Below are positions 34,901 through 48,613 of a stretch of 64,000 bases of DNA, piece by piece. Both the position numbers and the translations under genes were made by a program. The DNA comes from Rotaria sordida. Taxonomy: Eukaryota; Rotifera; Eurotatoria; Philodinida; Philodinidae. The stretch spans positions 2,610-66,609 of the forward strand of contig CAJNOL010000922.1 of NCBI GenBank assembly GCA_905250125.1. Direction: 5' to 3'. The first letter of the stretch is position 1, and every line of letters begins with the position of its first letter. Below the pieces are notes generated by a model. That model saw nothing but the letters and a program-made list of their open reading frames with translations, had not been told where the DNA came from and ran no database searches.

Positions 34901-37900
34901 CAAAACAAGATGGAAAATATCCATTGAATTTACAACAACGTTTATTAGATAATTATATACAAAAAAAATCTTTACAAAAAGCATTTACTCTTTTACATGA
35001 AATGGTTTCAAATAGACATCAGGTTTGATAAAAATATTATTCAATTGACAAATTTTATCAAAAGAAACTAAACTATGAATTTTTCTATCTAGTAGAAATG
35101 ATAGATTGTGTAAAGCACCGCTAACCATCGATAAGAATAAGACATCATTAGTTGATAAATCAATTGGATGAAATTTTTTTTTTGGAAATGTTTCCCTTAC
35201 GATTTCAATGATTTTTTTTGCCTATAGATCCTACATAGTGTTTTAATAAAATCTTGAAAAAGAATTTATTGGTATTTGACTAAGCTATAACCTCAGGTCT
35301 TCGGAAAAACTCAGAAATTTTCAATAGAATCTCTGTGAGATATGTTCAAAACTTTTGAATTTCTTTTTATGGGATCTAGTCTAGTTGAGTTCTCTATATG
35401 AGTAAAGTTTCAGATCAAAATTCGAAAAGACGAGTTTTCCGAAAATTTGGGATGTCTAGAAAAAAAAATTCGATAGCTTAGTTGAATCGAAATCCTTTTA
35501 GGATTTTTATTAGAACACTATGTAGTGCCTATAGACAAAAAATCAAACGAAACAATCTAAATGAAAGTTTTTCAAACCTAATAACCTCAAGCTCAGGAGG
35601 TTGAGACGATACCCCAGAATCTTAAAAAATTTTCTCCAACGTTTTATTATTTTATTGCTCATCAATTCCCAATACAACACTCAAATCCTCTCCATGTATC
35701 CAGGCAACTTTAGCATAAACTTTCCTATCGACTTCCTCCACAATCCTGAAGACCTCCATCGTGTTTAGGATACTCTTCCTCAGGTGTAAACACATATTTT
35801 TTAATATTTAAATCACTCATGAGCGAATGCATTTTCTATCATGTTATATTCTTATTTAGATTCATTCATCTGTTTTACATCGTTTATTTAATCTTATAAC
35901 TGTAAGACTTGATGATAAAAGTGATGCATCGAAAGCTGAATATCGTGAAGATTTAAAATTTTTATGTGATCTATATGAAAAATCATTTGGTCTTATAAAT
36001 TTACCATCAGAATTAACATTTCGTTTAGCTCATATGTATCTTCTAAATGGTGATCAAGATAATGCAATAACAATTCTATCAAATAAATTAAATTCTAAAT
36101 TAAATAATGAAATTTATTATTATTTAATAAAATTTCTTCAATTAGATTCATCATTATTAACAACTGATGGTTTAACAACAATAGGAAATTTATTTCTTAA
36201 TTTTCGTATTAATGAACCAATAAGAAAATTTTGGAATTTATTTTTTGATATTCTATTAGAAAAAACAAGTCCACAAGATGTTGTACAATATTTTTCTGAT
36301 GCTATGAGAGAAAATAGCAATATACCTTATCTTCATTTATTTAAAGTAGATAATTATAATTTAAAAAAAAAAGAAATTATTTATTCATAATAGACTTTTC
36401 TTTTTCATTTTTTTAGTTGTTTATTGAAAAAAATGAATTAAATCGTTTACAAGATATTGTTGATATAGCAACATTACAACATGGTTCACGTAATGTTTTA
36501 CACGATCTTGCATTTGCATTAATCGAAAGTGGAAAAATCAAACAAGCGGAAAAAATCTTTCAAACACCATGGCTTAAAGCAAGAAATAGTCGAATTAATT
36601 TACATGCTTTACTTTTTGCTGGTATTCAAAACAAAAAAAAATTTTTTTTTTCTTTTGTCTAATCGAATTGTTTTTGTTTTCTTTATTATAGATTCAAATA
36701 ATCTCGACGCATTAATTGAAGCTATAAAATTAACACGAAATTTACCTGGTGTTAATCAAAGTCAATTATTTACATCAGCTATACGGTAAAACAAAAATAA
36801 ATAAAATAAAATAAATGAAGAAATCTTTGTTTTTTTCTATAGTGTGGCTTTACGTCTTGATCAATCTGATATGATCGATTGGTTAATCAAAGAAATACAA
36901 GAAAATCGAATTCAACTTGATATTCGAATAAAAAAGTATATATGAAATATTTAATAGAATTAAGTTTAAAAAAAATTGAATATTAAAATATTAATGAGAA
37001 TCATGCTGGAACTAAAATATAACATTTAATGCGTTTTTTTTTTGTATATATGAAAAGATTATATCAATGGTTATCAGAAAAGTTCATTTGTTAAAATATA
37101 TTTCATAGATTTGAACTATTAATAAAAATGAATCGATTAAATTTCATTCATATAACAGATTGCACATTTAATTTTAAAAATTAGTACTTTTGTGTGAAAT
37201 AATAAAATTAAATCTTATTCTTTTGTTTATGAGAAAAGTACTTTACAAGTTTTCGTCTTATATTATCGCATAACATCTTTTATGAACTGATATCAAATTA
37301 AATATTACAAATATGATAATATAAATTTGAGCGAATTAACCTTTTCAGAACGGATCGTACTTTGTCTTTTCTTTTTGAATAATGATATATATTATACATC
37401 GAGGATTAGAAATAATTACGTATGCGCTAGAGTATCCTCATTGTAATGATATACATTTAATGTATCTTGTTTGATCATGCTTCATTTTTGAGTTCACTGA
37501 TTTTCAACTGTAAGTAATTCGACAACTGTTTGACAAATATGGTAGTCAATGGGATCCAAGAAGAGGTCAATCCTTTACTGAAAAACTACTGAGACACAGT
37601 TGGATAAATATGAATTTTCTCGAGTATGAGCAGTGGCGTACCGAGGAGGGGGGGCCGAGGGGTCCGCCCCCCCCCCCTTGGAGAAAAACTCCCTGTGGGG
37701 GAGTACGGGTGAAAAAAATTGTATCATAGCTTTTATTACAAGTCCACTGCGAGCCCCCCTTGAAAAATTTCTGCGTACGCCACTGAGTATGAGTACAACA
37801 AAAATCATACTTCTCCAGTTCTGCTCTGAGGCTGACAGCTTGTCAATTTTCATCACTAATTAGCAGAGGAAGACGATCGTGAATTGTCTGTAGCACGGAT

Positions 37901-38642
37901 GTCAAACGATCAAACGAAAACAATCTCATACCAGATACGAATGTTTAGATTGCCGTGTAGACTTATGCATTGCAAGTATATTAATATACTTGAATAAAAA
38001 AAACCATCAGTTGATTCTTGAATTTTTTTTTCAAAAAATAATTCCTTCCTAAAATAGTTAAAAACCAAAACCATTAATATAAGAATACTAGTGCGATATA
38101 GACGAAAAAGAAATTTTTCGAGCATATTTGTATGATTTGTAATGTTTTCTAATCGTTTCTTTCATCTTAGATTGTGACAGACATTTTATATAGCAGTAAA
38201 GATCTAATGTCTTCAATATAAACTTTTTATCAGAATCAAACTAAAAAAAGACCGTGTGATATATTTGTTCTATTTGATTTATTGTGATATTTATCAATGC
38301 AGAGTAGAAAGAAGAGATTATATGTTGTGATCATATATATTTTGTTAACTTTAGTTTAACTAAAGATCATAAAACACGAACAATATCTTCTTATAATAAA
38401 ATATTTAATTGTTTAGATATCTTGATGCTCATTTATTATCAAAAGGTCTTGATCCATTAAATGTTAAAACTTATGAAAATGAAAATAAAAATGAAAAAGA
38501 CTCAACTTCTTCGTCTTCTGATGATGATGATGACCATGGTATACATATTCTATTATTATTCTTGCAAATATTCTCAGTTTTTTTTGTCTCGTTTTAGTAC
38601 CCATCCACCAAGACCAGCACAAGATAAGTGCTCAAAATTAAA
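31920..38642 (+). CDS. LRPPRC: LRPPRC-like mitochondrial PPR protein
   Basis: Twelve exons (31920-32047, 32107-32323, 32385-32557, 32632-33210, 33871-34434, 34500-35022, 35860-36345, 36417-36621, 36692-36785, 36843-36935, 38417-38538, 38599-38642) give 1075 aa. The N-terminus is basic, Ser/Asn-rich and acid-free, as in a mitochondrial presequence. Helical pentatricopeptide repeats are clearest at about 160-300, for example an A-x-N-F-L-K-M-L-K-E-R-N-V helix and a G-A-N-D-I-T-Q-I-M-K-E-R-G-L-Q-P helix, the latter close to the human N-A-E-N-I-L-x-V-M region. LRPPRC with SLIRP stabilises mitochondrial mRNAs and supports their polyadenylation. Human LRPPRC is about 1394 aa, so this is shorter. 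The acceptor ATTTTCAG ends 11 nt before the ATG. Introns 4, 6 and 10 are long (660, 837 and 1481 nt) and carry repeat insertions. Confidence 0.8.
33211..33870 (+). other. Intron 4 of LRPPRC, with possible repeat insert
   Basis: 660 nt. The middle part (about 33570-33790) is less AT-rich, with TTTCCG-rich words (TTTCCGACAG, TTTCCGTC, TTTCCGGC, ATTTCCGAG), suggesting an inserted repeat that could not be classified. Confidence 0.35.
35210..35543. mobile_element. Foldback element in LRPPRC intron 6
   Basis: Arms at about 35210-35288 and 35473-35543 are inverted copies sharing ACTACATAGTGTTCTAATAA-type sequence and a TAAGCTAT end. The centre contains CTCTGTGAGATATG and AAAGTTTCAGATCAAAAT, homologous in order to the centre of the 19-kb foldback element. 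Confidence 0.7.
37623..37793. mobile_element. hAT-type MITE, 155 bp, with perfect 8-bp duplication
   Basis: The element at 37631-37785 begins CAGTGGCGTACCGAGG and ends CTGCGTACGCCACTG, giving inverted terminal repeats of CAGTGGCGTA. The flanks 37623-37630 and 37786-37793 are both AGTATGAG. It is strikingly GC-rich (long G and C runs near 37649-37678) against an AT-rich host intron. It lies in LRPPRC intron 10, in a position that spares splice sites. The perfect duplication suggests a fairly recent insertion. A short open frame inside it is an artefact of GC content. Confidence 0.9.
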
Positions 38643-39051
38643 TATGAACAGTTAAAATTAGGTTAATTCTTTTTTTGTGTGTGTATGACCCTATTCATTT
38701 TTCTTTTTTTCCTCTCTCATCATTTTTTTTTTGTTGAGTCGTGTTGAATTTTTTTGTTTTGCTGTTTTTTTTTTTGTCTTTACTTTCATTATCCGTGATA
38801 AAAACGACACCATACTTCAAACATGCACTTGTATCAACCATTTAGAATTTACAATGAGATTAGAATCGATAATTTTCAACATTAAGAAACGGATTTATAG
38901 TAAGATTGGAAGATATCTTTTCTTTTTTTTTTGTTATTTTACGACCTTTCATCTTTTATGGATGAGAATAAAAACCATTTGTAGAAGAAGAAAAAATAAT
39001 CGCCAATACTTACAGAAATATTCATACGTATAAGAAACAAAAATTTTCAAT
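38643..39051 (+). other. Spacer between LRPPRC and GH3 genes
   Basis: 409 nt with long T-runs, probably the LRPPRC 3' UTR and the GH3 5' region. An AG preceded by a pyrimidine-poor stretch near 38982 or 39016 could serve as acceptor for the GH3 mRNA, but neither is convincing. Confidence 0.4.
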
Positions 39052-41833
39052 ATGAATATAATCATATGTTTGATTATATTATGTCATTTATTTATAAATC
39101 AAATACAAACAGAACAATGTGAATTAACATTAAATGATGATATTCAATTGACAACAAATATATTTTTTCAATCACGACGTTTTTGTAGTTCATATGGTTT
39201 TCGTGCAAAAAATACACATCAAATATTTATATCAGGTCGTTTAGTTGATTATAAAAGTCATTGTAAACGAAGTATAAATAATGCAAATATTGAAATAATA
39301 CATGTAGAACCAAATTTTCGTTCAATTTGTCATGAACTTAATTATCCGAATTCAGATGGTTATTTTTATTTATCAACTTTAGTAACAATTCCATTAACTG
39401 AACAACTTTTCTTACGTGTAACATCACCTGATTATGAAACAATTATTAAAGAAATTATTTTACCATCATCACAAAATATTATTCTCAATTGGCAAATTGT
39501 TTTAACACCAACTATTGAACCACGACAGCAACAACAACAACAACAAATGAATTCTATGATTGATTCTCTTATATCTCAAATGACATTAGATGAAAAAATT
39601 GGTCAATTAAATCTTGTTACAGTTGGTTTTGATATAACTGGTCCAATTGTAAGTCAAAACGTTGATGAAAATATTCGTAATGGTCTTGTTGGTGGTGTAT
39701 TTAATACTTATACACCAAAAGCTGTTCGTGCATTACAAGAACTTGCTATGAATAGTACACGTTTAAAAATTCCATTAATTTTTGGCTATGATGTTATTCA
39801 TGGACATAAAACTATTTTTCCAATATCATTAGGTATAAGTACAACATGGGATATGGCATTAATAGAACAAAGTGCACGTATTGCTGCTCAAGAAGCAACA
39901 GCTGATGGTCTTAATTGGGTTTTTTCACCAATGGTTGATATAGCACGTGATCCACGTTGGGGAAGAATATCTGAAGGTGCTGGTGAAGATCCTTGGTTAG
40001 GTAGTCAAATAGGTGCTGCTATGGTACGTGGTTATCAAGGATCTGATTTAGCGCGTTCGAATACAGCTATGGCATGTGTTAAACATTTTGCTTTCTATGG
40101 TGGTGCAGAAGCAGGTCGTGATTATAATACAGTTGATATGAGTCGTATAACAATGTATCAAAATTTTCTTCCACCTTATCAAGCAGCTATTAATGCTGGT
40201 GCAGGTAGTGTAATGACAGCATTTAATGAAGTTGATAGTATACCAGCATCAGCTAATCGTTGGTTATTACAAGATTTATTACGTGATCAATGGAAATTTA
40301 ATGGATTTATTGTTACAGATTATACAGCAATTAATGAAATGATTCAACATGGTATAGGTGATCTACAAGAAGTTAGTGCTCGTGCATTAAATGCTGGTGT
40401 TGATATGGATATGGTTGGTGAAGGATTTTTAACAACATTAAAAAAATCTTTCAATGAAAAAAAAATCACTGAACATACAATAAATCAAGCATGTCGTCGT
40501 ATACTTGAAGCAAAATATAAATTAGGTTTATTTGATGATCCCTATCGTTATTGTGATGAATCACGTATAGAAACAGATATATTTACATATGAAAATCGTT
40601 TAGCAGCAAAAGATTTAGCTCGTCGTTCATTTGTTCTTCTTAAAACTGATCGAAAAACATTACCATTAGCAAGAACAAATTTAAATCTTGCACTTGTTGG
40701 TCCATTAGCTGATGATCATAGAAATTTAATTGGTAGTTGGAGTGCTGCTGGTGATTGGCGACAAACAATTAGTGTTCGTGATGGTATTAATAAACTTCTT
40801 GGAAATCAAATACAAGTTTTATATGCAAAAGGATCAAATCTTATTGAAGATGTATCTTTACTTCAACAATTAAATGCACATGGTGGTGAAATTGTTTTAG
40901 ATGAACGATCTGCTCAAGAAATGATTGATGAAGCTGTAGAAATATCAAACAAATCTGATATTATTGTTGCTGTTATCGGTGAAACACAAGGTATGACAGG
41001 TGAAGCAGCAAGTCGAGCAGATATTAGCATACCAGAATGTCAAAAACGTTTACTTAAAGCATTATTTGATACAGGTAAACCAGTTGTTATTGTATTAATG
41101 AATGGTCGACCAATGACATTAACATGGGAAAATGAACATGCAGCAGCAATTTTAGAAACATGGTTTGCTGGTACAGAAACTGGTAATGCTATTGCTGAAG
41201 TACTTTTTGGTTTTTATAATCCAGCTGGTAAACTTACAACAACATTTCCTCGTCATATTGGACAAATTCCATTATATTATAATCATAAAAATACTGGACG
41301 ACCATTTAATGCAACTCAAGTGACTGAAAAATATAAAGTAAATAAAAACAAAAGAATTTATTTAATTTCAAATGTTTTAAAATATGTTTTTTTTTTTGTT
41401 ATTTCTAATTTAGAGTCGTTATTTAGATGTACCTAATGAACCATTGTATCCATTTGGCCATGGTCTTAGTTATACATCATTTAATTTTGATCCAATATCT
41501 GTTGATAAAAATGAACTTCGTGGTGATTCTGATCGTTTAACTGTACGTATTCGTATACATAATACTGGTGCATATGCTGGTGAAGAAGTTATTCAATTAT
41601 ATATAAGTGATCCAGCAGCAAGTGTAACACGAGCTGTACGTGAATTAAAAAATTTTAAAAAAATCTTTCTTCGATCACAACAAGAAGAAGAAATTTCATT
41701 TATTATAACAACAAATGATTTAAAATTTTTTAATACTGATCTAGATTATATTTGGGAAGAAGGAGATTTTATTATTCATATTGGTCCTGATTCAGTTAAT
41801 ACTCAATCAGTACGAATTAAATGGCTCAAATAG
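39052..41833 (+). CDS. Secreted GH3 beta-glucosidase (BglX-like), likely acquired from bacteria
   Basis: Two exons (39052-41337, 41414-41833) give 901 aa. A signal peptide covers about residues 1-20. Residues 25-160 form an extra Cys-containing beta-type domain with G-R-L-V-D-Y and D-G-Y-F-Y-L-S, reminiscent of carboxypeptidase-regulatory or dioxygenase-like folds; a short Gln tract follows. The GH3 N-domain (about 165-490) has D-E-K-I-G-Q-L, P-L-I-F-G-Y-D-V-I-H-G, D-P-R-W-G-R-x-x-E, V-K-H-F and the nucleophile motif F-I-V-T-D-Y (Asp423). The GH3 C-domain holds G-M-T-G-E-A-A-S-R, then P-F-G-H-G-L-S-Y and a fibronectin-III-like end. It probably releases glucose from beta-glucosides of plant or algal food, extracellularly. 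Motifs are closest to bacterial periplasmic BglX. A single 76-nt intron against 4-12 in neighbours supports horizontal origin. Confidence 0.9.
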
Positions 41834-44800
41834 AGAACTACAATAGAAAACAAACCGTTACACTTTTTTTTAAAATTCATGATGAACAAAAAAAAAAGAT
41901 TTTGAAAAACACAATAAGATTTTTTATTTTATTTTTTTCTTCAATTCATATAAAATTCTTAATTTCGTATTTAGATTAATAAACGTATATCTGTAATAGA
42001 GTATATTCGAATTCAATATAATTGTATCACATCAAGTTTTCAATTGATTTAAACGAAATATTTTAAATTTTTCTCTTTCAAATTTTCATCATTTACTATT
42101 ATTCAAAATTTTCTATCAACTTTTAAACTTATTTGAAATACTTCTTTTGCATTAAATTTTAATTGTTAGAAAATAATATTTCGAGATTTTTGCTCTGTCA
42201 AACAAATAAGAAGATTAAAGCCAATCTAATATTTGCGTTATGGAAATTAAGTTCTGACATTTTTTTGAATTACATGCTATTAAAAAAAATAGTACTATTG
42301 TAAAAAGCCTTGAATATGTCAACGAGAAATTGATCGGATACTTAGTAAAAACAAAACATCGATGTTACTAATATTTTACTGATAAAAAAAATCAATTCAT
42401 TTTTCATAAACAAAAATTCTATTTTTTTTTATCAACATCGAAGAATTAAAAAAAAAAAAGAGAGACAAGAATCTTAAAAATTTTAAAATATAAAAATTTC
42501 TTAATTCGAATATATCAAATGATATTAATTGTTTAATATATATAAGTAATGTGTGTGTCCAAAGTATAGATATTGACGCTTTCACAATCATCTATATTAT
42601 GCCCTCATGTCGTGCGTTTGTTTCGCACTTGTTATTATTTCAAACAGCTTTTTTTTTTCGAATATAGTGAAGTGCTTATATATAATACTGTATATTTTTA
42701 AACGCGATGAGTATGGCAAAGATCAACATTCTCTTCAATAAGTTCATTTGTTCTTTTCACTTCCATTAAACAATATGAATGATAGATGATTATTGTATGT
42801 ATTTTGTCCTTGGAAAAAACTTTTTTTTTTTGTAAATTTCGTTCTCTATTTTAATAATTCATTCGATTTATCTCTTTATCAACGTTTCAAATTTCTTCTA
42901 ACATATTTAATTCAAAAGATTGTCCCGCCTTTTTTGTTCTTAACACGCATACATATGAATGGGTCATTTGACAAGCTTTTTTAATCGGATATTATTCCAT
43001 TTCTTTTCTATTTTTAACTCATTATTCAATAGATTTTACATCATGCATTGTTAAAAATCTTTATAGTATATCATATAGAAATGACATTGAACACTTTCGT
43101 TTCTTTATAAGCATAGTATGTTAGTATGTACGTGTGTCATACACGGTTGATTTTTTTTTTCTTTTTTTTTTCTTTCAAAGTATAACGATTGATTGAAGAA
43201 AGACATAGAAGAGAAGTATAGGTAATTTGCTACACGAATCAAACTTCAATTGTTCGGCTGAATAACGTGGCCAATCGACATATACATAAACGTCGTAAAT
43301 TATAGCCTATGAGACGAAAGAAGAGAGAGGTGATTGTCAAGAGATAACATACGTGCATACAGTGTAAACGTCAATATACATATGTAATTAGTACATATAT
43401 GAATATATATACATACACGCATTATTTGTACCAATATGTTTAGGCAAGAGACACACTTGACTTAAAAAATAAAAAAAGAACGAAAACTCAAAAAAAACAA
43501 AATTCTTGTATTTTTTTTCTTGGACATGGATAAAGATAAATAAAATACTTCTTTTTTTTTTTTTAATATAGTAGTACTATACATCTAAGATGAGAAAGAG
43601 ACATCATTTGTTTGTCTACACTTTTAAGAATAACTACTAGTGAAATATATTTGTTAAACTGCAGACAACAAAAAAATCAAAAGGCTATTCGATACTTTTA
43701 TCTTTTCTTTCTGTTTTTTTTCACGTTTTCTTTTTTTTTCTATTACTCTTTTTGTTTGTATGAAGGAAGCCTTTCTTTTTTTGCTCACTTATTCTTCTAT
43801 TCAAATCTGAAATGTCACTTTCTCTTGTTGAGAATATTTATAACTACAGGAGCACAGATTCTATGTTTACTCGGCAGATGACATTGTCCATTTCTTTTTT
43901 CTCTTTTCTTTATGTCTACTATAACTAATTGTCTTAATTCATAATTTATTCACATAATGTAGACTTATGTCGGTTCAATGTATGTTGACGAAACAAACAC
44001 AACACTTGATTTATTTGTTAAACGATTTTTTTCTTCTGTACTTGAGTAAAACAAAAAAAAAGAAAGAAGAAGAAAGGTGCCGGTTAGTAATTTTTCATGA
44101 AATATTTAAAGAACAGGCCGTCATTCATAGGAACAGTAATATTTCAATCAAATAAAACATGTTCAATTTGTCAAATGAACCACCGGATTTGAAAAGAAAA
44201 AGATGATTATGAGACTAGCAAGATTGCAATTAGACCAAAAAAAAACGTATACTGGCAAGTGTCAAAGTCAAACGAAAGAAACATGTGAATATGTAGTGAG
44301 GTGCGAAGACAACTTGCTGTGATGATCGGTTAATGGGACTAATTTGAAAGAGAGCTCTTCTCAGTCAGCATGATCCGTTCATTCAGTTTTCACGCACGAT
44401 TCTATATATATTACAAAGGTTTTGTTAACAGAAGTTGTGATACTCTGCTTATATTTCTTTGCCATCATCTCTCTAATATAATATGATGCTTTACATTTAC
44501 ACTTCGATTATTGCAGAAGGAAAAAGAGATCTGTTGCTTCTCATTTTCTTTCTTTCTTTCTTTCTGTTTTTCTCTCTTTTCTTTATACTCGTCTACTTAT
44601 TTTTCATTGGCTCTGCCGTTCGTTTTATCGTGCCACCAATCGTGACCATTCTAATTATCCATTCCGTTCGAGGACAAGACCGATGACGTTGAGTAGAAAA
44701 GAAATAATACAGAGAGAAAAAAAAGAAAAGAGAGAAGTATTGATCGTACCTTAATTAACCTTTTCTGTTCTGATCCAGAGTGTTAGTAATGGTAGTGAGG

Positions 44801-45540
44801 TTCGGACATGAAGAAAAAGAGAGAAATTGGTAATCGAGCACCAATAGCAACCGAGAGAGAATAAGAGAACCTTTCTTCGTCTCGTGTATGCGCGTTTATT
44901 AGGCGATGGCTGTCTTATAGCTATTATGAAGTAAAGGCAATGTAGAGAAGAGAAAAGAAAACAGTATGATAGAAAGAAAATGATACTGAAACTCAATTCG
45001 ACGAGAACGAGAATAAGAATAAGAAAAAAAAATGAGAGAAAGAAAGAAAGAAGCGAGAAAGAACAACATCAAGACATAGAGACACTCTACCCACCACCGA
45101 GAAAATGATATACATCCAACCTGCGCGCGAGCCAGCGAAAAAGAGAAGAAGCCAGAGAGAGAAAAAAATATATATATTCACTACCTCTTGCAACACTTAA
45201 CGGTACATTGCGTTAAAAAGCAACGAGAAACAGAGAAGGAGAGAGAGGGAGAAAAAGAAAGAGCACAAAGAAATATCGACACACATACGACAAGTGATAC
45301 CGACAGTCGATAATCCTTCTTTTTTTTTGTCTATCTTCTTATCCTAATGCTCGATTGATTTTGGACAAAACACGACAATTTATAAAAACACATTTGACAG
45401 GTTTGTCTCTATTAATTATAATTGATCAATTTAAATCAACACAGACTAACCAAGAACAAACAATATCAATAATCATTTTTTTTTTATTAGTGTTTTTATT
45501 TATTTCTAGAAAGTTATTCCACTTTTTGACCTAATCATAT
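41834..45540. other. Long spacer upstream of the Six3/6 gene
   Basis: AATAAA at 41978-41983 probably ends the GH3 transcript. The remainder has no supported coding exon. From about 44690 to 45290 the plus strand is strongly purine-rich (GAGAGAAA repeats). A tiny possible first Six3/6 coding exon, ATG at 44683 with a weak GTAGAA donor at 44693, would join the AG at 45599 in phase, but this is speculative. Confidence 0.4.
41978..41983 (+). terminator. Poly(A) signal of the GH3 gene
   Basis: AATAAA 145 nt after the stop codon in AT-rich sequence. Confidence 0.5.
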
Positions 45541-46709
<1,169 letters not shown>

Positions 46710-48579
46710 AGAGCAACATAAAACAAAACAAAAAACGCACACACAAAAAAAAAAATTCGTCTCCCGGTGCTCTCTCGGTAAGGGAGACTCTCTTTGTATC
46801 TATATATATTTTCTGTCTCTCGCTCTTCTTCTTCTTCTTCTTGTTCTTCTTTTTTTTTGTGTTCAGTGACATTTTCTTCGTTTTCTTTTTTTTTTGCTGT
46901 TGTTGTTTGCTATTCTATTACTATTACTATCACCTAGCTTTTCTTTTTGTCTCTTTGATTCGGATGTTTTCTTTTTTTTCGTCTTTTGATTTTTTGCGTT
47001 TCTGAACAACCAATTTGTCGAATCATAAAAACAAAAAAAAAAGAAATAAAACATATATATCAATTATGAGAAAAGAAAGCCTATATGGATGGATACAATG
47101 GCCGTGTAATTGACAAATGTTTCATTGCTCTCGTATGCCAGTTGATAAACACATCAACGTTTGTTTTCACTAGATCGTCTCTCTAATCGTTTGAGCGAGC
47201 GTATGCAGCTCCGTTCTCTTTCTCTTGTAATTATCCGATTCGCACGGATAAACATGCCGCTAGCCAGAGAGACACAGACAGACGATTTACTTATCCCCTT
47301 TTTTTTTCTACTAACTTGTCGTTTTTTTTCTCTCTCTCTTTCTCTGCTGCTAATATTTATCATTGACATCTCTTTCTCATAGAGAGATAGAGAAAAATTG
47401 GGATAATCATTATAATTGATGCTTGTCTTATTCTTTGTATTAAACAAAACAAAATTATTCATACATATTACTTTTTATTTTGACAAGCTATTTCTTAATA
47501 GAGAATTGAAAAATAGAAGAACTATTTTTCTGAAATCGATTTTGAGAGATCATTTATATGTTGTATTTGATGATTGGTTGGAAAAAAAAGAAAAGAAAAG
47601 GTTTAATCAGGCGGTAAATGCATCGAATCAGATTTGTTGAGAGAAACAAAAATCAATGATGATATAGCGTGCAGTCAAGGAGAAGGCCGACACATTTATA
47701 CTAATTGCAATAGTTCGTTATGTAAACGCTTCTTCTTTTTTTATTTTCAACATGTTAAGTGATTGAACAGATGATCAAGAGAACAGTTCACCAAGGGGTG
47801 CCAACTTTTTCTATATTTGATCTGAAAATTTCATATTTATTATTATTATTATTTTTTTTCGTCGTTTCTTTTTCAAATTAATTACTAATTTGATGTATAT
47901 GTGTATGTGAAATAAAAAGGATGTTTCGATGTTTAATAATGATGTAATCGTTGTCATCATTATCAACACTCTGACGTTATCAATATATCTATCTTCCTAT
48001 CTAACTATCTCGCTTGTGTATGTGTCGATCACTTGTCACCTTGATCATCTTTTTTTTAACGTAAAAATCACACAAGTTATATCTTCAGGGATACAAGACT
48101 TTTTTTTGACGAAAGGTTTTGATAAGTATAAATTTTTTGATCTGGGTTGTCATGGGTCAAATTCATGTAAATACTACTAGCAAATAAAAAAGTTTGTTTT
48201 GTTTAACAATCTTATTAGAAAAATAAACTTTTGTATGCATTTTTTATTTTATTAAATTCAATGCTGTCATTATAGTTTGACAACAAAAAAAACCAGAATC
48301 GATAGAAGGAATTTCTTTCTTTTTGTTTTTTTCGTTCGAAAGAAAATAGAAGAAATTATTTAATCGTCAATCTTATTGATAATCTAAATATATGAACAAA
48401 AGAAACATGCAATCATTTGTATATATAGTGTTCATGTTTCACATCCTCAGGGTGTGAGATGATAATGAAGATTGCTTCATTGTTGTTGTTGTCGTTGTTA
48501 TTCTTGACGAATTAGAATGGCAACTGATGAAAGATCTAGTATGCAACAAGGAAAAAAATCTGACAGAGATAATTATCCA

Positions 48580-48581
<2 letters not shown>

Positions 48582-48610
<29 letters not shown>
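48582..48610. repeat. TA dinucleotide microsatellite
   Basis: About fourteen perfect TA units in the Six3/6 downstream desert. Confidence 0.9.

Positions 48611-48613
<3 letters not shown>

Noticed and set aside
37633..37863. Short Pro/Gly-rich open frames on both strands
   Set aside because: They overlap the GC-rich hAT MITE and are a composition artefact.
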